A stretch of DNA of 64,000 nucleotides from Lichenifustis flavocetrariae (GCF_026130545.1 NZ_JAMOIM010000021.1:1-64000), one strand, 5' to 3'; numbered from the stretch's first letter, positions 8,667 through 18,200 are shown. Translations and numbers: made by a program. The notes: generated from the letters alone by a model not told the origin.

Positions 8667-8864
8667 ATGTCAACAGATTTAAAGCAAATTGAACCCGTCC
8701 GCGCACGCATCTCGGAAATGGGTGTCCTGCGGGGTCAGTCCTGCAATTTTGACGCCGAAATGACGCAGTCCAAGGCTCGATCGGTTCCGGCATCATGGGT
8801 GCCCCCGCAGATGCGGATGGCCAGGCCGGCCCCTCGGGCGCGGTGGTTATGGATCAACCACGTG

Positions 8865-9179
8865 ATGGACCTCTTTTGCCCGCTCTGCGACCGGCCCATC
8901 CCAGACGGTGCAAAATCGAGCCGGCACCACCTTGTTCCCAAACTCAAAGGGGGCGCGAGAGGAGAGACCGTCATCCTCCATCAAATCTGCCATAGTGCCA
9001 TCCACGCCCGCTTTTCCGAGACTGAGCTCGCTCGGCGGCTGAACACGATCGAGACGCTCAGGGCGGAACCTGCTCTCGCGGAATTCCTGGACTGGGTTCG
9101 CACCAAGCCGTGCGACTTTCATGCCCCGACACGGCAGGCGACCTCGCGTGGTCGCGCCACGCGATACAGGCGGTCGTGA
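8865..9179 (+). CDS. small HNH endonuclease-like protein
   Basis: Protein of 104 residues with one HNH fold: CPLC at residues 5-8, SRHHLVPKLKGG (about 19-30) supplying the catalytic His pair, and ILHQICHSAIH (about 36-46) with the second zinc Cys and final His. Such stand-alone HNH proteins are common in alphaproteobacteria and most have no assigned role. The frame is open back to 8667, but that extension is low-complexity; the ATG at 8865 starts directly before the first Cys pair and gives the usual family length. No Shine-Dalgarno is obvious. The C terminus is Arg-rich. Confidence 0.75.
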   Translation: MDLFCPLCDRPIPDGAKSSRHHLVPKLKGGARGETVILHQICHSAIHARFSETELARRLNTIETLRAEPALAEFLDWVRTKPCDFHAPTRQATSRGRATRYRRS

Positions 9180-9213
9180 TCGTCCAACTCCACCGCGGTG
9201 GCCGGGTTCGCGC

Positions 9214-9495
9214 TCAGGCTACAGCGCGACCGCTGGTGACCTTGCCGACCGTCGAGCGAACGGCATTGAGCACCTGGCCTAAATACGTGAGGCCTGCATC
9301 GGTGAGAACGGCGCGATCATGATCCACACGGGCCAGACCGATCGCCTCGACCTCGCGCACACCCTGCGGATCGGCCGCATGACCGGCCCCGTCTTGCAGC
9401 ACCACCTCAGATACGGTCTCGCCCGACGTCAACTGGTGATAGGCCGCGAAGACGAAAATCGACAGTCCCTTGTCGCTGAGGATGGGCTCGCTCAT
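9214..9495 (-). CDS. conserved-looking hypothetical protein, possible winged-helix fold
   Basis: Unrecognised protein of 93 residues, no membrane segment or signal. The pattern of helices with a charged GLTYLGQVLNAVRSTVGK tail looks like a compact helical or winged-helix DNA-binding domain, but no family can be named. ATG at 9495 opens a well-formed N terminus (MSEPILSDKG). The gene is convergent with the HNH gene and is followed at 34 bp by its end. The next gene upstream is GNAT, same strand, 149 bp away. Confidence 0.55.
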   Translation of the reverse strand: MSEPILSDKGLSIFVFAAYHQLTSGETVSEVVLQDGAGHAADPQGVREVEAIGLARVDHDRAVLTDAGLTYLGQVLNAVRSTVGKVTSGRAVA

Positions 9496-9644
9496 TGGAT
9501 GCTCCTATGGCCGGATCAAACGGGTTCTAGGGTGCTCCAATCGATCGTCGAGCAGAGTAGGGAGCCAAAAGGCGAAGCTCATTGCCGCAGGACGTCGCAG
9601 CGAAGACCGATCACATCCTGCCGTTTCGAAGCTCTCGGTTGATT

Positions 9645-10127
9645 TCAAAGGGCTTGAAACATGACGAGGGCGTCGACGAGCCCATGTGTCGGGTGATCAA
9701 AGGCGAGGGGAAGCCTGCCGACGATGTCGAACCCGAACGACTGCCACAGACGCACCGCGCGTTCATTCGTGCCGACCACGAAATTGAACTGCATCGCCTT
9801 GAAGCCCAGGCGTCTGGCCTCATTCAAAGAGTGCTCGCACATATGTCGCGCGATGCCGCGGCCGGCAGCCCGTGCCGCGGTCATGTAGCCGCAATTGCAG
9901 ACATGGCTGCCACCGCCGAACTGGTTCGGCCGGATGTAGTAGCTGCCAAGAATGTCACCCGCCTCTTCAAGGACAAACGTGCGCCTGTCGGGTCCCATCC
10001 AGTAGGCGATCGCGGCGGCTTCGGTCATGTCAGGCGGGAGCGCGTAGGTCTCCGCCGCCCGGATTGTCGGGCCGATGATCGACCAAATGGCAGCGGCGTC
10101 TTCGGCGCCAGCGGGTCGGATCACCAT
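9645..10127 (-). CDS. GNAT-family N-acetyltransferase
   Basis: Acetyl-CoA-dependent acetyltransferase of 160 residues. The N-terminal IRPAGAEDAAAIWSI, the central strand GSYYIRPNQFGG, the acetyl-CoA pyrophosphate loop AAGRGIARHM (about 87-96) and the terminal NERAVRLWQSFGFDIVGRLP stretch define a full GNAT domain with nothing added. Similar proteins acetylate amino-acid or antibiotic amines, but the substrate is not readable here. No operon partner: 517 bp of hypothetical gene and spacer separate it from the HNH gene, and rpmF lies upstream on the same strand behind its own terminator. Confidence 0.85.
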   Translation of the reverse strand: MVIRPAGAEDAAAIWSIIGPTIRAAETYALPPDMTEAAAIAYWMGPDRRTFVLEEAGDILGSYYIRPNQFGGGSHVCNCGYMTAARAAGRGIARHMCEHSLNEARRLGFKAMQFNFVVGTNERAVRLWQSFGFDIVGRLPLAFDHPTHGLVDALVMFQAL

Positions 10128-10302
10128 CTTATGTGCGTCCAGGGTTTTGCGTCAGCATACGCGCGTTCCCGCGCTCCGCCTGACCGGTCTGGTACTGCGG
10201 ACTTAGCCATCGCCGGCTATTCTAGGTGCATCTTAGCCATTGCGCATACGACCGCCACCCCGAGGACGGCCGAAGCCGCTCGTCGTAGCGGGTGTCAGGC
10301 AC

Positions 10303-10331
10303 AAAAAAGGCGCCGGGCGAAGTCCGACGCC
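10303..10331 (-). terminator. intrinsic terminator of rpmF
   Basis: On the minus strand a GC-rich stem (GGCGTCGG with CCGGGCGCC-type partner, 10309-10331, one mismatch) is followed by six T (10303-10308). It begins 26 bases after the rpmF stop. Confidence 0.75.
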
Positions 10332-10356
10332 GGATCACGCTTCGTGCTCGACTGGC

Positions 10357-10554
10357 TCAGTCAGCCTCGACCGCCGCAGCCTTGGGCTTCAACACCATGC
10401 GGCCACGATACATACCGCTCTTGAGATCGACGTGATGCGGACGGCGCAGCTCGCCCGAGTCCTTGTCTTCGACATAGGTGGGCTGGGCCAAGGCGTCAGC
10501 AGAGCGACGGAAGCCGCGCTTCATTGGCGAGGTTTTTCGTTTCGGAACGGCCAT
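10357..10554 (-). CDS. rpmF: 50S ribosomal protein L32
   Basis: Structural protein of the large ribosomal subunit, 65 residues. The N terminus [20 protein letters not shown] is the signature of alphaproteobacterial L32, and the length is normal for the group. ATG at 10554 is chosen because it begins that conserved N terminus; the frame extends six codons further without support. It lacks the four-cysteine zinc ribbon, as is usual in this lineage. It sits between two intrinsic terminators, so it is probably a single-gene transcript. In many bacteria rpmF is next to plsX; here it is not. Confidence 0.95.
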   Translation of the reverse strand: MAVPKRKTSPMKRGFRRSADALAQPTYVEDKDSGELRRPHHVDLKSGMYRGRMVLKPKAAAVEAD

Positions 10555-10570
10555 ATCAAACTCCACAAGC

Positions 10571-10599
10571 AAAAAGGCTGCCGCTCAGGGAGCGACAGC
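10571..10599 (-). terminator. intrinsic terminator of the DUF1127 gene
   Basis: On the minus strand GCTGTCGCT pairs with AGCGGCAGC (one mismatch, 10576-10599) around a five-base loop and is followed by five T (10571-10575). It separates the DUF1127 gene from rpmF. Confidence 0.7.
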
Positions 10600-10675
10600 A
10601 CCAAATCCGGGGGCTCGATACACCCTCCGGCGGGATCTGGCTAGCCCAAATCCACCAAGGTCCGCGATGCTTGGG

Positions 10676-10849
10676 TCAGAACGCCTGGTGACGCTGCAGC
10701 CGTCCGTTGACGGCATCCACAAGCGATCCCCGCTCCACGCCGATATCGGCCAGTTGGTAGTCGTTCAAGGCCGACAATTCGCGGATCGCGGCCTGCCGTT
10801 GAGTGCGCTCGCGCAAAGATTTCAGCACATTTTGTAATCGGGTCAGCAC
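10676..10849 (-). CDS. DUF1127 small protein
   Basis: Protein of 57 residues, Arg-rich, with the DUF1127 core RELSALNDYQLADIGVERGSL (about 23-43). Members of this family are short cytoplasmic proteins of alphaproteobacteria; some have been linked to RNA turnover and phosphate or carbon metabolism through RNA binding, but this copy has no assigned role. GTG at 10849 is preferred because VLTRLQNVLKSLRER matches the usual family N terminus and AGGA lies nine bases upstream; the frame remains open to 10909. A sigma-70-like promoter and an 11-bp direct repeat lie upstream. Confidence 0.75.
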   Translation of the reverse strand: MLTRLQNVLKSLRERTQRQAAIRELSALNDYQLADIGVERGSLVDAVNGRLQRHQAF

Positions 10850-10876
10850 GGTATTTGGTCCTAGTTTCGTGTTCCA

Positions 10877-10930
10877 TGTATATTTGTGCTCCAATCTTGT
10901 GCAAAGCAAGATGAATAGATGTGCAAAGCA
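10877..10930 (-). promoter_or_regulatory. promoter with two-turn direct repeat upstream of the DUF1127 gene
   Basis: On the minus strand TTGCAC (10899-10904) and TATACA (10877-10882) are spaced by 16 bases, a reasonable sigma-70 promoter, with the GTG start about 28 bases further on. The 11-mer TGTGCAAAGCA (plus strand) occurs at 10898-10908 and again at 10920-10930, exactly 22 bp apart, so both copies face the same side of the helix; the first overlaps the -35 element. Confidence 0.5.
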
Positions 10931-11124
10931 GCAAGGCCAGCCATGCAGGTGCGGCAGGGCGAAATCTGCGCGATTTTACCGGACGTTAGGAAGTCGGTGG
11001 GGGTCGAAGGACTGAAGCCCCGGCGGTGCTTGGCTTTTTTGTGTCACAAGCGTTACATTCATGAAAAGCGACCGATAACGGCTAACGTGAGATCGCGCGG
11101 GACGAGAGGAAACGGTTCAACGCT

Positions 11125-12222
11125 ATGGCCCTGATGACCGTCGAGCCGCATCGCCCAGAGGTATTCAGTCCGTCCCGCGAGACATCTTGTGCAACAGGTT
11201 CGGCTGGCCCGTCCCGCATGGTCTACGGGGCCCTCGACCTCGGAACGAACAATTGCCGGCTGCTGATCGCACGGCCGTCCCATGACGGGTTCAAGATCGT
11301 CGATTCATTCTCGCGCATCGTTCGACTGGGCGAGGGGTTGGCCCTGACAGGACGGCTTTGCGACGGTGCGATCGACCGGACGCTTGGGGCTTTGACCGTG
11401 TGTCGAGACAAATTACAGGCGCGCGGGGTGAGACGGATGCACCTCGTGGCCACCGAGGCCTGCCGCGCCGCCGCGAACGGGCCTGATTTCATCACGCGAG
11501 TCGCTTCGGAAATCGGCCTCGATCTGGAGGTCGTGGATCGTGAAACGGAAGCGGCGTTGGCGGCATCCGGATGTGCGGCGCTGGCGGACGGACAGGCCGA
11601 AGGTGTGCTCCTGTTCGACATCGGCGGTGGCTCGTCCGAGCTCGTCTGGCTTGATGGCGCTCGGGCCCGGGTGGCACGGGATGAGAATACAATCAAGAAC
11701 CGCATCCGGTCCTGGACATCGCTGCCGCTTGGCGTGGTGACGCTCGCGGATCGCTTCGGCGGACATGATGTCACGGCGGAGCGCTTCGAAGCGATGGTGA
11801 CATTCGTGGCCGACGCGATGTCCGAATTCGTGGACGCGGCGCGGAACAATGGCCGCTGTCCGCGTTTCCATCTGCTTGGGACATCGGGCACGGTCACGAC
11901 CGTGGCAGGCGTCTACCTCGGGCTCGACCGTTATGACCGTCGCCGGGTGGATGGTCTCTGGATGTCCAATGCGGAAGTCACGACCGCCATGTCTCACCTT
12001 CGTGCCATGCCGTTCGAGTCGCGGGCCGCGCATGGATGTATCGGGCCCGATCGGGCTGATCTCGTGCTCGCCGGCTGCGCCATTCTGGAGGCCATCCGGC
12101 GCGCATTTCCATGCGAGAGGCTGCGCATCGCCGATCGTGGCCTGCGCGAAGGTATCCTGATGAAGATGATGCAGAAGGACAAAGCCTGGGCGCAATTGCC
12201 GGGCGCGAGGTCGGGCTGGTGA
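11125..12222 (+). CDS. Ppx/GppA family phosphatase
   Basis: Exopolyphosphatase or pppGpp phosphohydrolase of 365 residues from the actin-like ATPase superfamily. The phosphate-1 loop GALDLGTNNCRLLIA (about 35-49) and phosphate-2 loop LLFDIGGGSSELV (about 160-172) are intact, and LLGTSGTVTTVAG (about 250-262) is the adenosine-side motif. It is a short form without the C-terminal HD-like domain, as in many alphaproteobacteria, so polyphosphate versus pppGpp specificity is open. Residues 1-31 are a poorly conserved leader; an in-frame ATG at residue 32 is a possible alternative start. Its stop overlaps the rlmE GTG start (GTGA), so the two are cotranslated. Confidence 0.88.
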   Translation: MALMTVEPHRPEVFSPSRETSCATGSAGPSRMVYGALDLGTNNCRLLIARPSHDGFKIVDSFSRIVRLGEGLALTGRLCDGAIDRTLGALTVCRDKLQARGVRRMHLVATEACRAAANGPDFITRVASEIGLDLEVVDRETEAALAASGCAALADGQAEGVLLFDIGGGSSELVWLDGARARVARDENTIKNRIRSWTSLPLGVVTLADRFGGHDVTAERFEAMVTFVADAMSEFVDAARNNGRCPRFHLLGTSGTVTTVAGVYLGLDRYDRRRVDGLWMSNAEVTTAMSHLRAMPFESRAAHGCIGPDRADLVLAGCAILEAIRRAFPCERLRIADRGLREGILMKMMQKDKAWAQLPGARSGW

Positions 12223-12962
12223 CCGAAAAGGCGGGAGTGGGGGGACGCGCGGGCGGACGCTCCCTCAAGATACGGGTCAAGACCGCCCGCAAACGCTCCT
12301 TGTCGTCGACGATCTGGCTGCAACGACAGCTGAATGATCCCTATGTGGCGCAAGCGCGCCGCGAGGGATTTCGCTCTCGGGCCGCCTTCAAGCTCGCGGA
12401 GATCGACGACAAATACCGGCTTCTCAGGCGGGGGCAGCGACTCGTCGACCTCGGCGCGGCGCCAGGCGGGTGGTCGCAGGTCGCCGCGACCCGCATCGGC
12501 GCCGATAAGGGGCAGGGCGGCATCGTGGCCATCGATCTCCTCGACATGGAGCCGGTGCCGGGCGTCGCCTTCACGCAGATGGATTTCCTCGACGAAGACG
12601 CTCCCGATCGCGTTCGGGCTATGCTGGATGGGCAAGCCGATGGCGTCATCTCCGATATGGCCGCCAATGCCACGGGCCATCGCAAGACCGATCACATCAA
12701 GATCGTGGCGTTGGTGGAACTCGCCGTGAGCTTTGCGGTCGAGGTGCTGAAGCCGGGCGGTTTCTTCCTGGCCAAGGTGCTGCAGGGAGGGACGGAGGGC
12801 ACGCTGCTGGCCGGGTTGAAGCGCGACTTCGCCGTCGTGCGTCACATCAAACCGCAGGCAAGCCGGCAGGATTCCGCCGAGCTTTACGTTCTGGCGACCG
12901 GCTTCAGGGGCACGGCCTCCGGTGCATCGGCTGAAGAAGTGGCCGAAGCCGACGCGTCGTAG
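12219..12962 (+). CDS. rlmE: 23S rRNA 2'-O-ribose U2552 methyltransferase
   Basis: SAM-dependent FtsJ/RrmJ-type enzyme, 247 residues, that methylates the A-loop of 23S rRNA late in 50S assembly. A basic N-terminal tail (about 1-30, KTARKRSL) precedes RSRAAFKLAEID with the catalytic Lys, the SAM loop LVDLGAAPGGWSQ (about 83-95), SDMAANATGH with the catalytic Asp, LAKVLQGG with the second Lys and SAELYVLATGF with the catalytic Glu. The K-D-K-E set is complete. GTG at 12219 is chosen because it overlaps the ppx stop as GTGA. Its last 79 bp overlap, convergently, the end of the MFS transporter gene. Confidence 0.95.
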   Translation: MTEKAGVGGRAGGRSLKIRVKTARKRSLSSTIWLQRQLNDPYVAQARREGFRSRAAFKLAEIDDKYRLLRRGQRLVDLGAAPGGWSQVAATRIGADKGQGGIVAIDLLDMEPVPGVAFTQMDFLDEDAPDRVRAMLDGQADGVISDMAANATGHRKTDHIKIVALVELAVSFAVEVLKPGGFFLAKVLQGGTEGTLLAGLKRDFAVVRHIKPQASRQDSAELYVLATGFRGTASGASAEEVAEADAS

Positions 12963-14344
12963 CGAGGTCGCCCTGTCAGCGACGCGCCAGCGTCTCTTGG
13001 CAGCCTCAGGAACACGAGAGCCGACACGGCCGAGATGAGACCGACCACGGTGAAGGCGGCGCCGAAATCCTGCACCCGCAACACGCTGTCCCCATGGGCG
13101 ACGCGCGAGAATTCGATCACCGCCGCGCCCACGGCCACGCCACTCGAGAGCGAGAGTTGCTGGGCCACCGAGGCGAAGCTCGTGGCCCGGCTCATGGTTG
13201 GGTTGTCGATATCCGCATAGGCGATCGCGTTGATGCCGGTGAATTCGAGCGAGCGGAAGAAACCACCCGCGAGCAGCAGGCCGAACATCAGAGCGAGAGG
13301 GGTCGTGGACGTGAAGGTGCCATAGAGCAGCAGAAAGACACTGCTGATCAGTGCGTTGGTGACCAGAACCGTGCGGAAGCCGAAGCGGCGCAGGATTGTC
13401 TGCGCGGTCGTCTTCATCAGCATGGCGCCCGCGGCCGACGCGAATGTCAGACAGCCAGATTGGAATGGCGTCATGCCCAGCCCGAGCTGCAGCAGGAGTG
13501 GTAGCAGAAAAGGCAATGCGCCGATGCCGAGGCGAAAGAGGTAGCCTCCGAGCACGCTGCCACGGAAGGTTGCGACCTTCAAAAGCTTAAGGTCGATGAT
13601 TGGATAGGGCGCTCGCCCGGCATGCCAGACATAGACCGCTATCGTGACGCCGCCGCCGAGAACGAGCCCCAGCGTCACCAGCGGCGACAGAAAACCACGC
13701 CCCGCCACCGTCAGGCCGAACATGAGCGCCGAAAGACCGACGCCGGACAGGATGAACCCGAGGATGTCGAGCGGCCACACCGTCTTTTCGCGAATGTTGG
13801 GGATGTAGAGGGTCGCCAGCACGACCCCCAGCAGCCCGATCGGGACGTTGATCCAGAAGATCCAGCGCCAGTGCGCGTAGGTGGTGATGAAGCCACCGAG
13901 CGGCGGCCCCAGGATCGGCCCAAGCAGGGCCGGGATCGTCAGATAGGCCAGTGCCTGAACCAATTCGTCTCGCGGAACCGAGCGGAACAGTACGAGTCGT
14001 CCGACCGGAACCATCATGGCCCCGCCGGCCCCTTGGAACATTCTCGCCGCCACAAAGCCCGGCAAGGTGCTGGACAGACCGCAGAGGATCGAGCCGAGCG
14101 TAAAGACCACGATGGCTGACCGAAACACCGTCCGGGCACCGAACCGGTCCGCCGCCCACCCACTGGCCGGGATGAAGATCGCGAGACTCAGGAGATAAGA
14201 CGTCAAGGCGAGTTTGAGCGCGATCGGGTCTTGATGCAGATCGACCGCGATGGCGGGCAGCGAGGTCGCGAGCACCGTCGAGTCCATGTTTTCCATGAAC
14301 AGCGCGCAGGCCACGATGAGGGGTGTGAGGAGGCGAGAAGGCAC
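12884..14344 (-). CDS. MFS drug-efflux transporter, DHA2 (14-TMS) family
   Basis: Inner-membrane proton-coupled exporter of 486 residues. It has the DHA2 N terminus LIVACALFMENMDSTVLATSLP (motif D1 region), motif A GWAADRFGARTVF (about 62-74), motif B-like RMFQGAGGAMMVPVGR (about 100-115) and the motif C segment LGPILGPPLGG (about 139-149). About fourteen hydrophobic segments are visible. Relatives export dyes, antiseptics and other toxic compounds; the substrate here is unknown. The last 30 residues are Ala/Ser/Asp-rich, probably disordered, and are encoded opposite the rlmE 3' end. The start is GTG at 14344. It is divergent from guaB with 207 bp between. Confidence 0.9.
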   Translation of the reverse strand: MPSRLLTPLIVACALFMENMDSTVLATSLPAIAVDLHQDPIALKLALTSYLLSLAIFIPASGWAADRFGARTVFRSAIVVFTLGSILCGLSSTLPGFVAARMFQGAGGAMMVPVGRLVLFRSVPRDELVQALAYLTIPALLGPILGPPLGGFITTYAHWRWIFWINVPIGLLGVVLATLYIPNIREKTVWPLDILGFILSGVGLSALMFGLTVAGRGFLSPLVTLGLVLGGGVTIAVYVWHAGRAPYPIIDLKLLKVATFRGSVLGGYLFRLGIGALPFLLPLLLQLGLGMTPFQSGCLTFASAAGAMLMKTTAQTILRRFGFRTVLVTNALISSVFLLLYGTFTSTTPLALMFGLLLAGGFFRSLEFTGINAIAYADIDNPTMSRATSFASVAQQLSLSSGVAVGAAVIEFSRVAHGDSVLRVQDFGAAFTVVGLISAVSALVFLRLPRDAGASLTGRPRYDASASATSSADAPEAVPLKPVART

Positions 14345-14479
14345 GATATACTCGGGACCAGGGATGCGCTGGCGGCAGGGGAGCCTTGTTGCCGGGCCGA
14401 ATGGCGGTTTCGGGGCAGCCTCAGGCTTTGCAGTGCCGGGACGGCATGCTATGTGCCCCTGCCAATTCCCTGCGGCTGA

Positions 14480-16035
<1,556 letters not shown>

Positions 16036-16036
<1 letters not shown>

Positions 16037-16101
16037 TCCGGTTTATCCGGATGCCGTTGCAACTGCCATCGACCGCGATCCCAAAATCGCGGCCTCGTTT
16101 T
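16036..16101 (+). terminator. possible guaB terminator, two small hairpins
   Basis: ATCCGG and CCGGAT (16036-16052) form a hairpin starting at the last base of the stop codon. A second stem, CCGCGAT with ATCGCGG (16073-16092), is followed after five bases by TTTT (16098-16101). The weak T tract makes termination plausible rather than certain. Confidence 0.45.
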
Positions 16102-16141
16102 CAATAGATCACCCCGCACGCGGGCAAGCTGCTCTGAAAGC

Positions 16142-16174
16142 AAAAAAGTGTGAGCGCCTTTCGGCGGCTCACAC
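16142..16174 (-). terminator. intrinsic terminator of the small lipoprotein gene
   Basis: On the minus strand GTGTGAGC and GCTCACAC pair exactly, with an inner GCC/GGC pair around a four-base loop (16148-16174), then six T (16142-16147). It lies 32 bases past the lipoprotein stop, which supports that tiny gene being real. Confidence 0.85.
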
Positions 16175-16206
16175 CTGATGCAAGCTTCCCGTTTGGGACG
16201 TTTGCC

Positions 16207-16353
16207 TTACTGATGGTTTTCGAGCGTCGTCTTTGCGTCGGCGTGGCGCGGCGGGGGCGCCATCATGGGCGGGGGCGGCGGGGGTGCTGAGGCGCAGGCC
16301 GCCAGCGACAAGGCAAGGGCGGCGAGAGCCGACCGGCACAGAATCCGGGTCAT
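16207..16353 (-). CDS. 48-residue proline-rich lipoprotein
   Basis: A very short gene with complete signals. The protein has a basic start (MTRILCR), a hydrophobic signal core and a textbook lipobox LAAC with the acylated Cys at residue 20. The mature part is only 29 residues: CASA, six prolines in a row, MMAPPP, then a polar tail ending ENHQ. An AAGGA Shine-Dalgarno lies eight bases before the ATG, and a strong terminator follows at 16142-16174. It would be an envelope-anchored peptide, perhaps a spacer or accessory to a larger complex, but no family is recognised. It is convergent with guaB and divergent from the rsmB-like gene. Confidence 0.8.
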   Translation of the reverse strand: MTRILCRSALAALALSLAACASAPPPPPPMMAPPPRHADAKTTLENHQ

Positions 16354-16451
16354 GAAAGTCCTTCGTGGGTCTGAATAATTCCGCAGCCGCTTTTATGGCG
16401 GCGCACCATCTTCAATACGGCCCTTCCCGGCTCAAATGTGGCGAAACTGTA

Positions 16452-17744
16452 ATGAACCCCTCTGCAAGGCTCTCGGCAGCCATTGAGATCCTCACTGTGA
16501 TGGATGAGCAACGCCGCCCGGTGGCGGATGTTCTGCGGGATTGGGGGCGCAGCCATCGCTTCGCTGGCTCCAAAGACCGCGCCGCCATCGGCGATCTCGC
16601 CTATGACGCGCTTCGGGTTCATGCCTCAGCGGCCTGGATCATGGGCGACGCGTCGCCTCGCGCGGTGCTGCTCGGCGCCTTGCGCCGCATCCGTGGCATG
16701 ACGTCCGAGACCATCGCGGGCCTGCTGACCGGACAGGACCATGCGCCCGCACCTCTCACCGAGGCCGAGCTTGCGCGGCTCGACACAGATACGCTTGCCG
16801 ATGCCCCGGATCACATTCGCGGTGATATTCCCGAATGGCTCGCCCCCTCTTTCGCGGCCGTGTTCGGTCAGGACACCGCGGCCGAAGGTGAGGCTCTGTC
16901 CCGTCGCGCGCCCGTCGATCTCCGGACCAACCTTCTCAAGGGCGATCGCGCCAAGGCGGAACGCGCGCTCAAGCATCTCGGGCCGGAGCCTACCCCTTAT
17001 TCCCCTTGGGGATTGCGCCTGGTGCACAGCGACCGCGCCCCCGCCATGGCGGCCGAGCCCGCTTATGCCAAGGGGCTCGTCGAAGTGCAGGACGAGGGCT
17101 CCCAACTGGCCGCCTTGCTGAGCGGTGCCGGTCCGGGCCAGCAGGTGCTCGATCTCTGTGCCGGCGGTGGCGGCAAGACGCTCGCGCTGGCGGCCATGAT
17201 GGAAAACAAGGGCCAGGTCTATGCGGCCGACGCGGATGGGCGCCGGCTGACCCCGATCTATGACCGGCTGGCGCGGGCCGATGCGCGCAACATCCAGGTG
17301 CGAGCGCCGCGCGGCACGCAGGATGTGCTGGCCGATCTGGCGGGTCGCTGTGACCTCGTCTTCATCGACGCCCCCTGCACCGGGACCGGCACCTGGCGGC
17401 GCAATCCGGATGCCAAATGGCGCCTTCGACCCGGCGCCCTCGAACAACGCTGCAAGGCGCAGGATGAAGTTCTGGCCGCGGCGGTCCGCTATCTCAAGCC
17501 AGGTGGCCGGCTGCTCTATGCGACCTGCTCGGTGCTCCATGAAGAGAACGAGGATCGCATTGCCGCGCTGCTGGCCGCCCATCCCGATCTTTTGCCGCTG
17601 GACGCAGGTGTAATGGCTGCGCGCGCTGGTGTCCCGCAACTCGGAAATCATGCTTCGAAATCGGGCCCGGGCCTGCGCCTGACGCCCCGCACCACCGGTA
17701 CGGACGGCTTCTACATCGCGGCGCTGACCCGCGCGGCGGGGTGA
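16452..17744 (+). CDS. RsmB-type RNA (cytosine-C5) methyltransferase
   Basis: SAM-dependent RNA m5C methyltransferase of the RsmB/Nop2 family, 430 residues. An N-terminal NusB-like region is reduced (about 1-130); the catalytic domain has QVLDLCAGGGGKTLALAAMM for SAM binding (about 233-252), the motif IV nucleophile region IDAPCTGTGTWRRNPDAKW (about 308-326) and motif VI LLYATCSVLHEEN (about 357-369). In E. coli RsmB modifies C967 of 16S rRNA; whether this copy targets the same base is inferred. ATG at 16452 (MNPSARLSAA) is preferred to the upstream in-frame ATG at 16365, which only adds low-complexity sequence. Confidence 0.88.
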   Translation: MNPSARLSAAIEILTVMDEQRRPVADVLRDWGRSHRFAGSKDRAAIGDLAYDALRVHASAAWIMGDASPRAVLLGALRRIRGMTSETIAGLLTGQDHAPAPLTEAELARLDTDTLADAPDHIRGDIPEWLAPSFAAVFGQDTAAEGEALSRRAPVDLRTNLLKGDRAKAERALKHLGPEPTPYSPWGLRLVHSDRAPAMAAEPAYAKGLVEVQDEGSQLAALLSGAGPGQQVLDLCAGGGGKTLALAAMMENKGQVYAADADGRRLTPIYDRLARADARNIQVRAPRGTQDVLADLAGRCDLVFIDAPCTGTGTWRRNPDAKWRLRPGALEQRCKAQDEVLAAAVRYLKPGGRLLYATCSVLHEENEDRIAALLAAHPDLLPLDAGVMAARAGVPQLGNHASKSGPGLRLTPRTTGTDGFYIAALTRAAG

Positions 17745-18200
17745 CCTATGGCGGCCTCTTTGGCGACCTGAATCAGGCTCGACGGGTGTCATGTCCCTTC
17801 GCGCCGCAAGCTGCTGCAGGATTCGATTCAGTCTCTGAAGGCCTGACGCGGTTTCTCCCCTCTCCCTTGTGGAGAGGGGCGGGGGTGAGGGTTGCGACGA
17901 ACGCGCGGTTTTCTTCAGGAAACCAATGCCTGCGCCCGTATCCACCCTCACCCCTAACCCCTCTCCACAGGGGAGAGTGGAATTGCAGGACGCTCCACTG
18001 AGATATGTGAATGCCGTAGCCGCCTGCGGGACGAAGGGTCAAAACCCGATGGCCAGCCAAGGACGACCAGTCGAACCTGATGCAGCTTGGTATTAGGCGT
18101 CACGCATCACTGAAACGCACACGACGATCAGGCGATGTGGCGGCAGTTCGGCCGCTTGAGATGAAGGGCGTGCTCAAACACTGCCAGCTCTCCGACCCCG
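17745..18200. other. intergenic region with REP-like palindromes between rsmB and trpE
   Basis: A gene-free stretch of 456 bases between two convergent genes. It holds an inverted pair of REP-like elements (17855-17891 and 17943-17980). The remainder (17981-18200) shows no further structure, and open frames crossing the repeats have no start signals. Confidence 0.7.
17855..17980. repeat. inverted pair of REP-like palindromic elements
   Basis: The left copy has CCCCTCTCC (17857-17865) and GGAGAGGGG (17871-17879) as a perfect 9-bp stem, followed by a G-rich GGGTGAGGG tail. The right copy (17943-17980) is the same element reversed: CCCTCACCCC, then CTCTCC and GGAGAG arms. The pair could form one long cruciform around a 50-bp centre. 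Elements of this kind are dispersed in many proteobacterial genomes and often sit past gene ends, where they limit transcription or protect mRNA. Confidence 0.75.

Noticed and set aside
8667-8864. N-terminal extension of the HNH protein
   Set aside because: The extra 66 residues are low-complexity, and the ATG at 8865 gives the usual family length.
10641-10934. 97-codon minus-strand frame overlapping the DUF1127 gene
   Set aside because: The alternative frame carries the recognisable DUF1127 motif; this one has none.
17741-18096. Short plus-strand frames between rsmB and trpE
   Set aside because: They are made of REP-like repeat sequence and lack start signals.
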